A DNA stretch of 64,000 bases, from the NCBI GenBank assembly GCA_033032865.1, contig JAWHQI010000262.1:3541501-3605500 (forward strand), given 5' to 3'. Below are positions 22,588 to 33,485 of this stretch, piece by piece. Numbering within the stretch: position 1 is the stretch's first letter; every line of letters begins with the position of its first letter. This DNA is from Dactylorhiza incarnata. Taxonomy: Eukaryota; Streptophyta; Magnoliopsida; Asparagales; Orchidaceae. Below the pieces are notes generated by a model. It was not told the DNA's origin. It did no database searches and worked only from the letters and a program-made list of their open reading frames with translations. The position numbers were made by a program, and so were the translations under genes.

Positions 22588-23580
22588 ATGTTCTCTAAAC
22601 GCCAGCAGGGAGCTCTACCAGGCAATACTGAGCCCAATCCACGGGAGAGCGCCAATGCTATAACCCTCCGCAGTGGAAAGGAGGTAAAAAGTTCAAATTT
22701 CGCCGAGCCTAAGGTAAACATTTCAATTCCAACTCTGCATTTAAACTCTTCTGATTTAGCTCCGCGCATTATTCAAACACCTTCTATTCAGTATCCTTCT
22801 AATTTACAAAATGAGCGCAACGAGGAGCAGTATAAAAAAATTATAAATATTTTAAAACAAATACAAATCAATGTACCATTTTGCGAGGCACTCTCTCAAA
22901 TGCCTAAATACGCGAAATATCTCAAGGATTTATTATCAAATAAAAAGAAACTTGAAGATATTTCGCGTGTTTCTCTTAATGCAGAATGTTCGGCGATAGT
23001 TCTTAATAAATTACCGGGAAAATTAAATGATCCGGGACGGTTTTCCATCCCGTATTTGTTCGGAAATTCATTAATTAAAAACGCCTTGGCCGATCTAGGG
23101 GCGAGTATAAATCTTATGTCGTTCTCCTTATTTAAGAAACTTGGTTTGGGCACCCCAAGCCCAACCAATATAAGCATCCAACTAGCGGATCAGTCCGTAA
23201 AGTATCCAATCCGGATCATTGAGGATGTGCTAGTGAAGGTTGACAAGTTTATCTTTCCGGTAGACTTTGTCATCCTCGATATCGAAGAGGACGCCGAAGT
23301 ACCACTCATACTCGGCCGGCCCTTCCTAGCCACTGCTCGGGCTATAATTGACATAAGTAATGGAAACCTTCTCTTACGAGTTGGGGAAGAAGAAGTTACT
23401 TTTAATATAAATCAATCAATGAGAAATGCGTTTCCAAACGATGACTCTTGTTTTACCCTAGAAACAAATTTTGAAGAGGAAATAACGTCGTATTCTGAAA
23501 TAATTCCGCCTTTATTTGAAAATCCAAAAATTGCAAATTTATTTTGTTTAGAAGAAATAACTAGGCCAACCAAATTTTAA
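22588..23580 (+). CDS. Athila gag C-terminus and aspartic protease segment
   Basis: A 330-codon open frame. The protease active site is DLGAS (Asp at residue 169), followed by the C-terminal motif ILGRPFLATA at residues 241-250. The N-terminal third, with NAITLRSGK, is the usual linker between Gag and protease in Athila elements. It would act inside virus-like particles to process the polyprotein. It is out of frame with gag upstream and followed by stops before RT, so it survives only as a segment of a broken gag-pol. The ATG at 22588 is the first Met in the frame, not a proven start. Confidence 0.75.
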   Translation: MFSKRQQGALPGNTEPNPRESANAITLRSGKEVKSSNFAEPKVNISIPTLHLNSSDLAPRIIQTPSIQYPSNLQNERNEEQYKKIINILKQIQINVPFCEALSQMPKYAKYLKDLLSNKKKLEDISRVSLNAECSAIVLNKLPGKLNDPGRFSIPYLFGNSLIKNALADLGASINLMSFSLFKKLGLGTPSPTNISIQLADQSVKYPIRIIEDVLVKVDKFIFPVDFVILDIEEDAEVPLILGRPFLATARAIIDISNGNLLLRVGEEEVTFNINQSMRNAFPNDDSCFTLETNFEEEITSYSEIIPPLFENPKIANLFCLEEITRPTKF

Positions 23581-23599
23581 GAAGTAAACTTAAATATTT

Positions 23600-25330
23600 C
23601 TAAAATAAAAAACATCTTATGAGGAGCCACCGAGTTTAGAACTAAAACAATTGCCGGAACATTTAAAATACATATTTTTAGAAAAAAAATTCAAAACTAC
23701 CCGTAATAGTATCTACCACACTTAACGATTCGGAAATTTCCGAATTAATTAAAATTATAAATAATCACCGCCATGCAATTGCATGGCAAATTTCAGATAT
23801 AAAGGGGATTAGCCCCTCGTTTTGCACGCATAAAATAAATTTAGAAAATAATTCTCGCGATGCTATTCGGCCTCAACGGCGCCTTAACCCAAATATGAAG
23901 GATGTCGTGAAGGCCGAAATTATAAAATTATTAGACGCAGGAATTATTTATCCGATTTCTGATAGCACTTGGGTTAACCCAGTGCAAGTCATGCCCAAAA
24001 AGGGAGGAATAACAGTAATCACTAACGAAAATAATGAGTTGATTCCAACCCGTACTGTTATGGGTTGGCGAGTATGCATCGATTACAGAAAATTAAATGA
24101 TGCTACCCGCAAGGATCACTTTCCGTTACCCTTTATTGACCAAATTTTAGAACGCTTATCCGGTCATTCGCACTATTGTTTTCTCGATGGTCTTTCGGGA
24201 TATTTTCAAATCCCAATTGCTCTCGAAGATCAAGAGAAAACCACCTTCACTTGTCCGTTCGGCACCTTCGCATATCGAAGAATGACGTTTGGTCTTTGCA
24301 ACGCGCCGGCTACATTTCAAAGATGTATGTTGGCAATTTTTAATGAACTTATAGAAGACGTCATGGAAGTATTCATGGATGATTTTTCTGTTTTTGGCGA
24401 TTCTTTTACTAATTGTTTAAATAATCTTGATCGTGTTCTTCAACGCTGCGAAGACACGAATTTGGCACTCAACTGGGAGAAGTGCCACTTTATGGTCCGA
24501 GAGGGGTTAGTCCTCGGACATAAAGTTTCTAGTAAGGGGATTGAGGTCGATAAGGCCAAGATCGAGGTCATAAAAAAACTCCCCCCTCCTACTAATGTAA
24601 AATCTATTAGGAGTTTTCTAGGACATGCGGGTTTTTATAGGCGGTTTATAAAAGATTTCTCAAAAATTACAAAACCGCTAACTCATCTTCTAAAAAAAGA
24701 ATCCGCGTTTAATTTTGATGAGGAACGTTTAAAAGCGTTTAATAAAATTAAAAACGAACTAATAAAATCTCCTATTTTAATTGCGCCAAATTGGTCTCTT
24801 CCGTTTGAAATCATGTGCGATGCGAGCGATTTTGCTGTAGGTGCAGTTTTAGGCCAACGGTTGAATAAATATGTTCACCCGATTTATTACGCAAGCAAAA
24901 CGCTAACATCCGCGCAAGCAAATTATACAACAACGGAAAAATAATTTTTAAATTTCGATCATATTTAATGCTTTCAAAAGTTATTGTATTTACAGATCAT
25001 TCCGCTCTCCGGTACTTACTACAAAAAGGAGATGCAATGCCTCGACTGCTAAGGTGGATCCTCCTACTACAAAAATTCAATTTCGAGATCCAGGACAAAA
25101 GGGGAGCGGAGAATGTTGCAGCCGACCACCTCTCACGGTTAGAGAATCCGGCTGCAGGAGCGCTAGTGGAGGCCGAAATTGACAACAAATTCCCTGAAGA
25201 GCGCCTCCTTGACATCGAAAAGGTAACGACGTCTTCCACCCCTTGGTACGCGGATTTGGCCAACTATTTAGTGGTCGGGTCCTACCAAAAGATTTTTCAA
25301 GCAACAAAAGAAGAAAATTTTTTCGGATTT
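23600..25330 (+). pseudogene. pol: Athila reverse transcriptase and RNase H, broken
   Basis: Conserved text begins near 23620 with frame breaks, then is open from 23895 to 24944. It has the RT motifs CIDYRKLNDAT, FLDGLSGY (Asp at residue 98), a catalytic FMDD at residues 160-163 of this frame, and LGHAGFYRRFIKDFS. RNase H starts at CDASDFAVGAVLGQ. The frame ends at a TAA (24942-24944) where a short conserved stretch is missing. RNase H resumes in another frame at 24968 (VIVFTDHSALRYLLQK, ADHLSRLEN). Another break lies near 25320. The order of RT, RH and IN is the Ty3 order. Confidence 0.85.
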
Positions 25331-25341
25331 GAAAAATTTTT

Positions 25342-26523
25342 TTGGAGGACCCCTTTTTATTTTGTGTCTGTGCGGACCAAGTGGTAAGAAGGTGTATTTC
25401 GGGCGAGGAAGGCGTCCAAATTCTGCGGCACTGCCACGAAGGGCCAATCGGTGGCCATTATCAAGCAAACCGGACCGCAAGAAAAGCGCTAGAGGCGGGC
25501 TTCTATTGGCCCACCTTATTCAAAGATGCTCATAATTTTGTTAGTAATTGTGATCGGTGCCAACGGTCAGGTAACATTTCTAACCGGGACGAAATGCCCG
25601 AAAATAATTTCTTAGAATGCGAAATTTTTTATCTTTGGGGAATAGATTTCGTAGGTCCTTTACCCTCCTCTTTTAATAATAAATATATCCTTGTTGCAGT
25701 CGATTACGTGTCAAGGTGGGCGGAAGCACAAGCTTTTCCCACTAATGATGCGAGAGTCATCGTAAATTTTTTAAAAAAATTATTTTCACGATTTGGCACA
25801 CCCCGAGCACTAATTAGCGATCGGGGCACACATTTTTGTAACAACCAACTCGCTAAAATTTTAGCATAGTATGGAGTTACCCACAAGCTATCCACCGCCT
25901 ACCACCCACAAGCAAATGGCCAAGTGGAGGTGGTGAATCGTGAACTAAAAAGAATTTTAGAAAAAAACTGTGTCCGTTAATAGGAAGGATTGGTCGCTAA
26001 TATTAGACGACGCACTATGGGCATATCGGACAACGTACAAAACCGCCATCGGATGTACACCGTACAGATTAGTCAATGGAAAAGCTTGCCATCTACCGGT
26101 GGAATTAGAACATCGCGCCTTTTGGGCGCTAAATTTTTTAAATTTGGATTTAAACTTTGCCTCCGAGCATAGAAAACTGCAATTAAATAAATTAGACGAG
26201 TGGTGCGCAAATGCCTATGAAAATAATAAGATTTATAAGGAGCGCACAAAGTTTTATCATGATAAAAAATCAAAAATCCAAAAACTTTTTCACCGAGAAA
26301 CTTAGTCCTTTTATTTAATTCTAGACTTAGGCTTTTTCCGGGTAAATTAAAATCATGATTGTCCAGTCCCTTCATAGTTAAAGAAGTTTGTCCATACGGA
26401 ATGGTGCTAATAGAGCACCCGGAAAAAGGCTCTTTCAAAGTCAACGGAAAACGTTTAAAATTATATCACCCCGGCGACCCAGCGTCCGGAAACATCGAAA
26501 CCATTCACTTCCAAAATCTTTAA
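25342..26523 (+). pseudogene. pol: Athila integrase, broken
   Basis: The zinc-binding HHCC region (GPIGGHY, then CDRC) is followed by the catalytic core: first Asp in WGIDFVGP, second Asp in LISDRGTHF, Glu in [13 protein letters not shown] at 25867 interrupts the core just before the Glu motif, and an indel near an A-run at about 25965 shifts the frame to 25970, which stays open to 26305. A further shift leads to a C-terminal stretch ending near 26523 (HPEKGSFKVNGKRLKLYHPG). All three catalytic residues are recognisable, but no intact protein can be made. Confidence 0.85.
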
Positions 26524-26840
26524 AATTGCCCCTTAGTCAAGCTACGTGACGATAAACAAAGCGCTTTTGGGAGGCAACCCAATGTTAACATTTTTTTTCT
26601 TGTTTGTTTTTCTACTTTAAATTCTGCAGGTATTTTGTCCGACAACCCCGTCTACCACTCAGGGAAGCCCTCTTGCCCTTTAGTCATTTAATTTTATTTT
26701 ACTTTTCTCTATTGTCATTTAAGTTTTTGTCTCCATACTTAATTTTAAACATTGGGGACAATGTTTAACTTTAAGTATGGGGGTGCAGTTTTCCTGATTT
26801 AATATAGCTTAGGTTTTTTTTTTAATTAGAAAATCGAAAT

Positions 26841-26930
26841 TAAATTTCTTGGAAAGGACGCTTTGGGCTTGAATTCCCATCACAGCTTCTAGTACCTTGC
26901 AAACCCTTCACCGGGTAGATCTTGGGAAGT
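26841..26930 (+). repeat. Leader block, copy 2
   Basis: Same orientation as copy 1 in the 5' leader (21097-21185), about 88% identical. Both copies are followed by an A/T-rich run with AAAAAAAT words. Confidence 0.85.
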
Positions 26931-28314
26931 CCAAGAATAAAAAAAAATTATAAAAAAAATAATATATATTTTAGGAAATGTCCTTTTTGTTTAGCTTGTC
27001 AAAACATCCCAACTTGCTAATTTGTAGTTCTAAAGTAGACTTATTTTTCATTTGGACTAAGAATTGTTTGTGCAAGAATAGCTTTTTTTGAAACTTTTGA
27101 GTAAAATTGTTGACTCATGTAGTGCTCCTAGTCATATGCTTGTATTTGAGTAGGGTTTGTGTAAAATTAATTTCTTGGCATAAATCAAAAATTATGTTTT
27201 ATTAATTTGTGTAGTAATAATTTATTTTACTTTTAATTCGAATCCGGTCTTATCCAAAAGTAGTTTAGGTGAGTGTGTAGAAGATTGTTAGAAAGCTATT
27301 ACTCGAATTGAACAAAAGGGTGTCCTTTCTCGATGTCTAGAACTTGCCCCAAGCTATTTTCAAAACATGTGCACTTTAGTCAAAATTAACTTTACGGAAA
27401 TGATTTAGGCCTTTCTTTGGATAGTTTGAGCATTTGCACCCAACCTAGATTTACTACCATTGTTCACACAAATTTGAGCCTTACACCTTTATTTGAACCA
27501 CCCTCATCATTTCGGCACCAAAGATAAGCAGCCCAAAACCCAAATGAACACTTGAAATTTTGAGCTAAAATTGAAAAAAAATATATAGAAGAAAAAAAAA
27601 GAGAAATATCTGGGTACGATTCTATGGAAAAAAAATATATTTGGGTATCAATTCAAAAGAAAAGGCAATAATCTCATAATGATATGCGGCCTAAGTATGC
27701 ACATGCATACTTGGAATGATCCCAATTATGAAGATTCGTGATATAAAAGAATATATATATATATATATATTAAAAAAAGAATGAGAGTGTTTCCCATAGA
27801 AAAATATGAGTATGGGGGTAAAGCTTCTTTATTTTGTGGTAGTCATTATTTTAGCTCAAAATATTTTGTTTAAGTGGAATGCGCCTTCATGTTTATCATT
27901 GTTTGCCTCTCCCTTAAACTCAAGCCTTAAAATATACCCTATTTAAGTCCTAAAGATCCATAGAGTTGATTTAGTATGAAGTGTAGTGGAGAAGGTGCAA
28001 ACGGGCAAGCCTATGGCCGTCGACATTGATGGATTTATTTGGAGGCCACCCCGAGTGTTCAAGTCTAGTAATTTAAATCTCAGCAATCACGTTATTTTCT
28101 TCCTTTACATGACTTTTTGATTGACCGTCGACTCATTTTAAGGGTGATAATAAATAATTATAACGCAGTTTGAATATTTCATAAATTAGTATTTATGCCA
28201 AGAACATCTTTTTACTAAAACATCTACGCATGTCAGCATAGAACTTCGCATTTTACTCTCTAGCTTTTATATTCCTTTCTAGCATTAATTTTTCCTACCC
28301 TTATGAAGACTGGT

Positions 28315-28351
28315 TTGCTCGGGACGAGCAATGAGCAAGTATGGGGGTGTT
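28315..28351 (+). promoter_or_regulatory. Hairpin plus polypurine tract before the Athila 3' LTR
   Basis: TTGCTC, GGGAC, GAGCAA (28315-28331) makes a 6-bp perfect hairpin with a 5-nt loop. The plus-strand primer tract TATGGGGGTGTT follows, ending at the LTR start at 28352. The same arrangement recurs at 42854-42890. Confidence 0.75.
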
Positions 28352-30090
28352 TGATGAGTAATTTATTTACTCATCTTTTAGTTTATGTTTATTATGTTTT
28401 TAATATGAAATTATGTTATTTTTATAAATTATATCGTATAAATCTTTCCAATGTTAATTTCATAAAGCTAACTTATGTTTATTTTATATTTTTCATGTTT
28501 TCTGGACATTTGGAGCAGAAAATGCATTTACACGCCCCAGGTCACGGGCGGGACCATGGGCGTGTAACCTACGAAGTGTTCCAGACAGGTTTCGGCTGCC
28601 CCGGAGTCGTTCCGTGAAGAATTCGCCAAATACACGCCCCAGGTCACGGGCGTGACCAAGGGCGTGACATCACAGTCACGGCCGGAACCCACCACCCTCT
28701 GCCAGCACACCTACCACGCAATTTTAAAGTTACACGCCCCAGGTCACGGGCGTGATCTGGGGGCGTGACCACTAGATATGAGCAGCGTTCAACAAATATT
28801 GAGGCGTTCGACGAACTGCGCCCGACTGATAAGATCGACGAAAGTTCGGCAGCATTCGACAAATATTCTGGCGCTAGACAAACTGCGCCCGGCTGCCGCG
28901 TTCGACGAAAACGATGAGTTCGACGAAAATTTGAACAGCGCGCCTTCCCGCCGAAGCTTCCCGCCATCAGCACTTAATTGAGATTACACGCCCTAGGTCA
29001 CGGGCGTGACCTAGGGCGTGACGCATCTGAAATGCCTGCATTGAAGCCAGACGGCGCCCTTCCCGCACCCAGCCAATCACGCCCCAGACACGCCCCTGGT
29101 CACGGGCGTGACCAAGGGCGTGTAACACCAAAATGTCAGCTATTTAAGGGGACCTTCTCCAGATGTTCAAGGACAAAGTTTTGGAGTTCTAGCTTATTTT
29201 CTTGCACTGTTTTTGTCATTCTTAAGCTTGTAATCTTCCTTCTTAGCTTGTTCTTTCAATTCCTAGCTTGTAATTTTTAATTCCTAGTTATAACTTCTTT
29301 TGCAAATCAATAATAAGTAGTTCCTTTTTCTCTTAATCTATTCTCTTTTCCATTATGTACTCTTTTATTTCTCTTAATTCCTCCATCTCCATGAGTAGCT
29401 AAATTTCCATTAGTACTCGGCCGAGATAATCCAAGAAAAAAATAATTCATAATTTTGTTTAGAACTTCTTTCTCTCCTATTTAGATCGCTTAAGATTTAT
29501 CCTTGAATTTAAATTGATTGAGATTATATTATCGATATATAAATCTCATTCTTCTTTTCGTAGTCTAATAACCGAGAGGTTTTGAGTTCGAATCGATCAT
29601 TTCAAGGATAAAGAGATTTGAATGCACTCCTCGAGAGAGGACGACATAAATCTTCCGGATTGGAGTAAACTCCAATAGAGGGGTTCACTTCGTTAAAGCA
29701 AGTTTAGGGGTTTCAATTATAGAACGAGAGTTCGGTTGATCAACCTAATCTTTGTTGGGCGTATCCTCGTGAGAGGTACATTTATAATTTGGGAACCTCC
29801 ACGGTCAAGCAATTCTTTTAAAGAGAATTAGAAGTTTTATTTCTTAATTTATTTATTTTTCCAAGGTGATTCAAGGTCGAGTGTTGGTTCTTTAATCATA
29901 GTTTTAACAAATTATTTCTCTTTCTTGCAATCAACCAACCTATATTTCATTCGATAAAATAATAGAGATTTTCCTAAGTAAGAGTAATCAACCGCCCTGA
30001 GTCTAATACGACCTTGGTTTTGTATAACCTATGCTACATTCGATACTGTACACTTGCCGTTATCGTTTGCGGATATAGTTTGTCCCATCA
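28352..30090 (+). mobile_element. Athila 3' LTR
   Basis: Partner of 19239-20996. It holds five palindromes (28540, 28648, 28741, 28995, 29099), the first with one changed base, and three exact TTCGACGAA words instead of four, because one 18-bp unit is absent. It ends CCCATCA, then GAGCA. Confidence 0.9.
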
Positions 30091-30095
30091 GAGCA

Positions 30096-30381
30096 GCTCC
30101 TGCAATTGATCACATTGCACAATAGTTGGAGTTGGTTTAGAAGTATCTAATAGATATAATCACAAATCAATCTGCAGCTTCTGATAATATGGAGGACGAC
30201 TTCAATACTTCAGCTAGGAACATGGTTGAGCACAGAAAGACCACTTTAGAAAGAATGGACTTTTGCAGTCAAGAGCTGGACAAACATCTCCTAGAAACAA
30301 AGAATCGCCTGACTGGTGGAATAAACATGCTGAAAGATAAAATCCTCAATCTTCAAGAGAATCTGTAGAAGGGAATATGTG
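30096..30381 (+). pseudogene. Fragment 3 of the old Sirevirus-like ORF3
   Basis: Coding text rich in Lys, Glu, Leu and Asn that continues fragment 2. It contains a few stops and a clear coiled-coil segment (MEDDFNTSARNMVEHRKTTL, then heptads). It runs up to the AAGAA target duplication (30382-30386) of the next insertion. Confidence 0.6.
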
Positions 30382-30549
30382 AAGAATGTTGGAGCCTATG
30401 TTCTGCATCTCTTGGTTTGAGAATAACAAATACTGTGTTGTATTTGATCTTGTATTTTGTGTGTTTATAGTATGCAGGTTGTATAGGAACTATAAATACA
30501 CATCCCTATGTATAGTATACTGAATGGAGATGACTCACTGGAAAGAGAG

Positions 30550-31010
30550 CTAACGCCCCGCGTTAGTTTACTAACGCCCCGTGTTAGTTTACTAACGCCC
30601 CGAGTTAGTAGTTAACGCCCCCATTAACTTCTGTTGAGAAGGAAACCGTTAAGAAGAAATGTTGTCGAGAATGAATCCATTGAGAAGCCAGAGACAACGC
30701 CAGGCATTCGGTCTTAACGACGGGCGCTAGCCGTTCGACAAAACTGTGTTCGATGAAAATGCCTTTCGACGAAATGAGAAGGCCGCTCGACGAAAATGTC
30801 GTTCGAGGAAATGAGAAGGCCGCTCGATGAAACCGCGTTCGACGAAAAGGCGGTTCGACGAACTTTGAAGGGGAACGAAACTCAACGCCAGCGTTGACTC
30901 TTAACGCCCGCGTTGAATCAAACTGTCACGATCTTGACAGTTGCGCGATTTCAGCCACGATAGTGAACATTCACTAACGTCGGCGTTAACGCTTAATGCC
31001 ACGCGTTAGC
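30550..31010 (+). promoter_or_regulatory. U3 array of TAACGCC-GGCGTTA palindromes plus TTCGACGAA words
   Basis: Words such as AACGCCCCGCGTTAGT (about 30551, 30573, 30594), AACGCCAGCGTT (30893) and TAACGTCGGCGTTA (30975) are all near-palindromic. A block at 30730-30870 holds three exact TTCGACGAA words (30765, 30839, 30853) and several degenerate ones. It ends just before the TATA-like box. Confidence 0.8.
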
Positions 31011-31019
31011 TCCCGTGGC

Positions 31020-31027
31020 TATTTAAA
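31020..31027 (+). promoter_or_regulatory. Copia LTR TATA-like box
   Basis: TATTTAAA immediately after the palindrome array. It lies within the part deleted from the 3' LTR. Confidence 0.5.
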
Positions 31028-32043
31028 GTACAACCCCTCTCATTCTATGAGTGATGATTCCAGAATTCTGATACTTTGGAGAGAGGTTCATGTGCAGCAA
31101 TTAAGAGATCTCCCTTGGGCTATCATGAAGATCTAAAGAGGATTTGGAGGAGAAGGTCTACAATGCATATCCCATACGAAGGACGATCGTTTCAAGAACG
31201 CCAACATCTACATCGACTTCGTCTTCACCTTCAAAATTTCTTAGGGAGTTTCTCTTTACTTATCTTGTAATCTTTTTTATTCTTTTGTATTTTTTGTGGA
31301 GAAATCGTTCTGTGAGAACGTCGGATTCCGGGAAGGATTCCGTGGGTAAATTCACCTTGTGATGGCGACTAGGTCCTTGTGCAGCTTAGGCGTAATTCGC
31401 CTCCTTGTGTGTGGCGACTAGGTCGAGGGTAGATCTAGGGGGCGGCTGGAGGCCTTATCTGGGGATAGATATGCTATAGCCAACCGGTCCTTGGGAGAAG
31501 GACCGGTGAAACAACAAAAAGTGTTTTTACATATTCTCGCCTTGATTTCTAGCGTTATAGAAATCAAACATTTGTGTATTCAATTTATTATGAAATAAAA
31601 TCATGTCTTTCAATGTTCTATTCAATTGATTTTATTTCCTCTTCAAGAATGTTTTAATTTATATTTTCATCAAAGTATTAAAATTAACATTTTTGTAATT
31701 ATCATTGAAATACAATAATCGTTTTCATTATCTCTGATTTTCTGGAATTGTATTTCATTTATGATTTCATAAGTAAAATCACTATGACAATCTTTTTGTT
31801 CTAAGGAATATTTTCTGGAGAGCTAACGCCAGGCGTTAGCAACAGTTAACAAAAAGTTTTGTTTCTCTTGTTTAAAAAGGAATCTTCAATATAATCTTTT
31901 CTGAGATATCAAAATATAATTTCTTATAAAATATTCCTAAACTTTGGTAACAAACTCTGATAAGTTTAATTAAAATTTAAATTCCATAAAACCCTTATTC
32001 ACCCCCCCCCCCCCCCTCTAAGGGCACCGTAAGATCCAACATG

Positions 32044-32054
32044 TGGTATCAGAG
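32044..32054 (+). other. Primer-binding site, tRNA-Met
   Basis: TGGTATCAGAG two bases after the LTR end, complementary to the 3' end of initiator tRNA-Met. Confidence 0.85.
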
Positions 32055-32091
32055 GGTAGGTTATTCCAATACGGCTTCACAACCGGGAATA

Positions 32092-32718
32092 ATGGCGCTT
32101 CATGATCTCGCATCTTCTAGAGGGGATAATTTTTATGAAAATGAAAAATCATTATGTCCACCATTATTTATGGGTGAAAATTATAAAGGGTGGAAAAATC
32201 TTATGGAAAAATTTCTTAAAACTTTGGATATTGAAGTTTGGAATATTATAATTAAAATGCCCCCAAATATTTTAAATAAAAATGAAATGTTTTTAAATGC
32301 CAAATCAATGAATAGTCTATATTGTGCATTAGATCAAAATATTTTCAAACTTATTTATACACTTCCTAATGCTTATGAAGTTTGGAAATTTCTTGAGAAT
32401 TCTTATAGTCTTCCTTCCACAAATGATAAATATGAGCAATTCATTATGGATCCAAGAGAAGAAGACAACGTCACAATATTGGACTCAATTGATGGCAACA
32501 GATCAAGCAAAAGAGAAGACGAAAATTCAACTATGGAAGTGGAATGTGAAGAAGATGTCAAAGGAACCCTTGGTTCAAATCTTGCCTCATCCCATAGCAA
32601 TGTAAGAAATTCTAAGTCCTCTCTATTTGTAAGAAATTCTATTTATACACTACATATGCTTAATATTGCTAAACGTAGAATTAAAATTTTGAAAATGCTA
32701 ATTTCAAACTATGTTTAG
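32092..32718 (+). pseudogene. gag: Copia gag N-terminal part
   Basis: An ATG at 32092 opens 208 codons. The segment LFMGENYKGWKNLMEKFLKT is the typical start of Copia gag (DUF4219/UBN2-type). The middle helices, usually much longer, are cut short after about residue 140 and replaced by Glu/Asn-rich text, so there is an internal deletion. In-frame ATGs nearer the primer site were not used, because the Copia gag N-terminus normally begins shortly before the WK motif. Confidence 0.65.
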
Positions 32719-32765
32719 AAAATAAAACTTTAAAAGCAAATGCTAAAGTAGAATCAAGAATTGAT

Positions 32766-33485
32766 GTGTTAAAATCTTGTTCATGCTCTTTAATTAAAAA
32801 TGCTAAACCGTGTTTTGATTATAATTCTTGTAAAGAAGAACTCAAGGTTTTAAATTCAAAAGAGCATAATGAAAATTTGATAAAAGAAAATGATCATTTA
32901 AAGGATAAACTAGAATCATTAAAAATGTTTATTCAAAATTTTTCATATAATAAAAAATCTTTTATTTCTAGTTTATCAAATTATCAAAAGTCTAAAAGTT
33001 TAACTTCATATTATAAGAGTATGTCTATAAGAAAGAGTGGAAATGAAAATCATCAAAATAAGAACCAATCATTTAAAACATATTGTAACCCACCTTTTCA
33101 ACATTCAATTCTTAAGAAAGACCATCACTCTTATAAACTCTCAAAGAATCAATATAATAAAATTCATTAGGATTATCAACATCAATGTATTTTGAAAAAT
33201 AATTTGAATAAACATAAATCCCAAATGAAATATTTTTCAAACAACTATCATCCCAAAAAGATGTCAAATAATCATAATAGGAATTTAAAAGATAAACAAC
33301 CAAAGTATGAATCGAGGCCCAAAATTAAAAATGAAACACTAACTCCACTTGTAAAGGCCCATTCATCAATATCTCTCCAAAAGCCAACACGATGTATTTG
33401 GGTACCCAAAGGAACCATCACACTTGGTCCCCTTTGGATACATAAATCTCTCTTTCACTGGGAATCATCGTATTGCATGAAGTAG
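32766..33485 (+). pseudogene. gag: Copia gag C-terminal remnant
   Basis: Two frames (32766-33170, 33192-33485) continue gag-like text, Lys/Asn/Ser-rich with coiled-coil character. They end with a CIWVPKGT motif, which in Sirevirus-type gag lies near the gag-pol junction. No CCHC zinc knuckle remains. Nothing recognisable of pol follows. Confidence 0.55.

Larger units (their letters stand above)
26524..28351 (+). other. Athila post-pol non-coding region
   Basis: 1.8 kb without a long frame, where some Athila elements carry an env-like ORF. It holds leader block copy 2 (26841-26930), TATGGGGGT words at about 26777 and 27812 that resemble the true polypurine tract, and an AT-repeat at about 27754. 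The last 500 bp resemble the same region of the non-autonomous relative (42480-42890). Confidence 0.7.
19239..30090 (+). mobile_element. Athila-type Ty3 retrotransposon, full length but mutated
   Basis: Flanked by GAGCA (19234-19238 and 30091-30095). The LTRs are 19239-20996 (1758 bp) and 28352-30090 (1739 bp), with a 7355-bp interior. The order is PBS, gag, protease, RT, RNase H, integrase, then a long non-coding 3' region. The gag text, the protease motif ILGRPFLATA and the tRNA-Asp primer site place it in the Athila lineage. Several stops and frameshifts mean it cannot express an intact polyprotein. No env-like frame remains in the 1.8 kb after pol. Confidence 0.92.
30387..32041 (+). mobile_element. 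Copia-type 5' LTR
   Basis: Starts TGTTGGAGCC, ends AAGATCCAACA. The U3 has an array of TAACGCC/GGCGTTA palindromes and TTCGACGAA words (30550-31010), then TATTTAAA at 31020. Near the 3' end a 15-C run (32002-32016) extends the TTCACCCC-CTCTA motif usual at Copia LTR ends. Confidence 0.85.
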
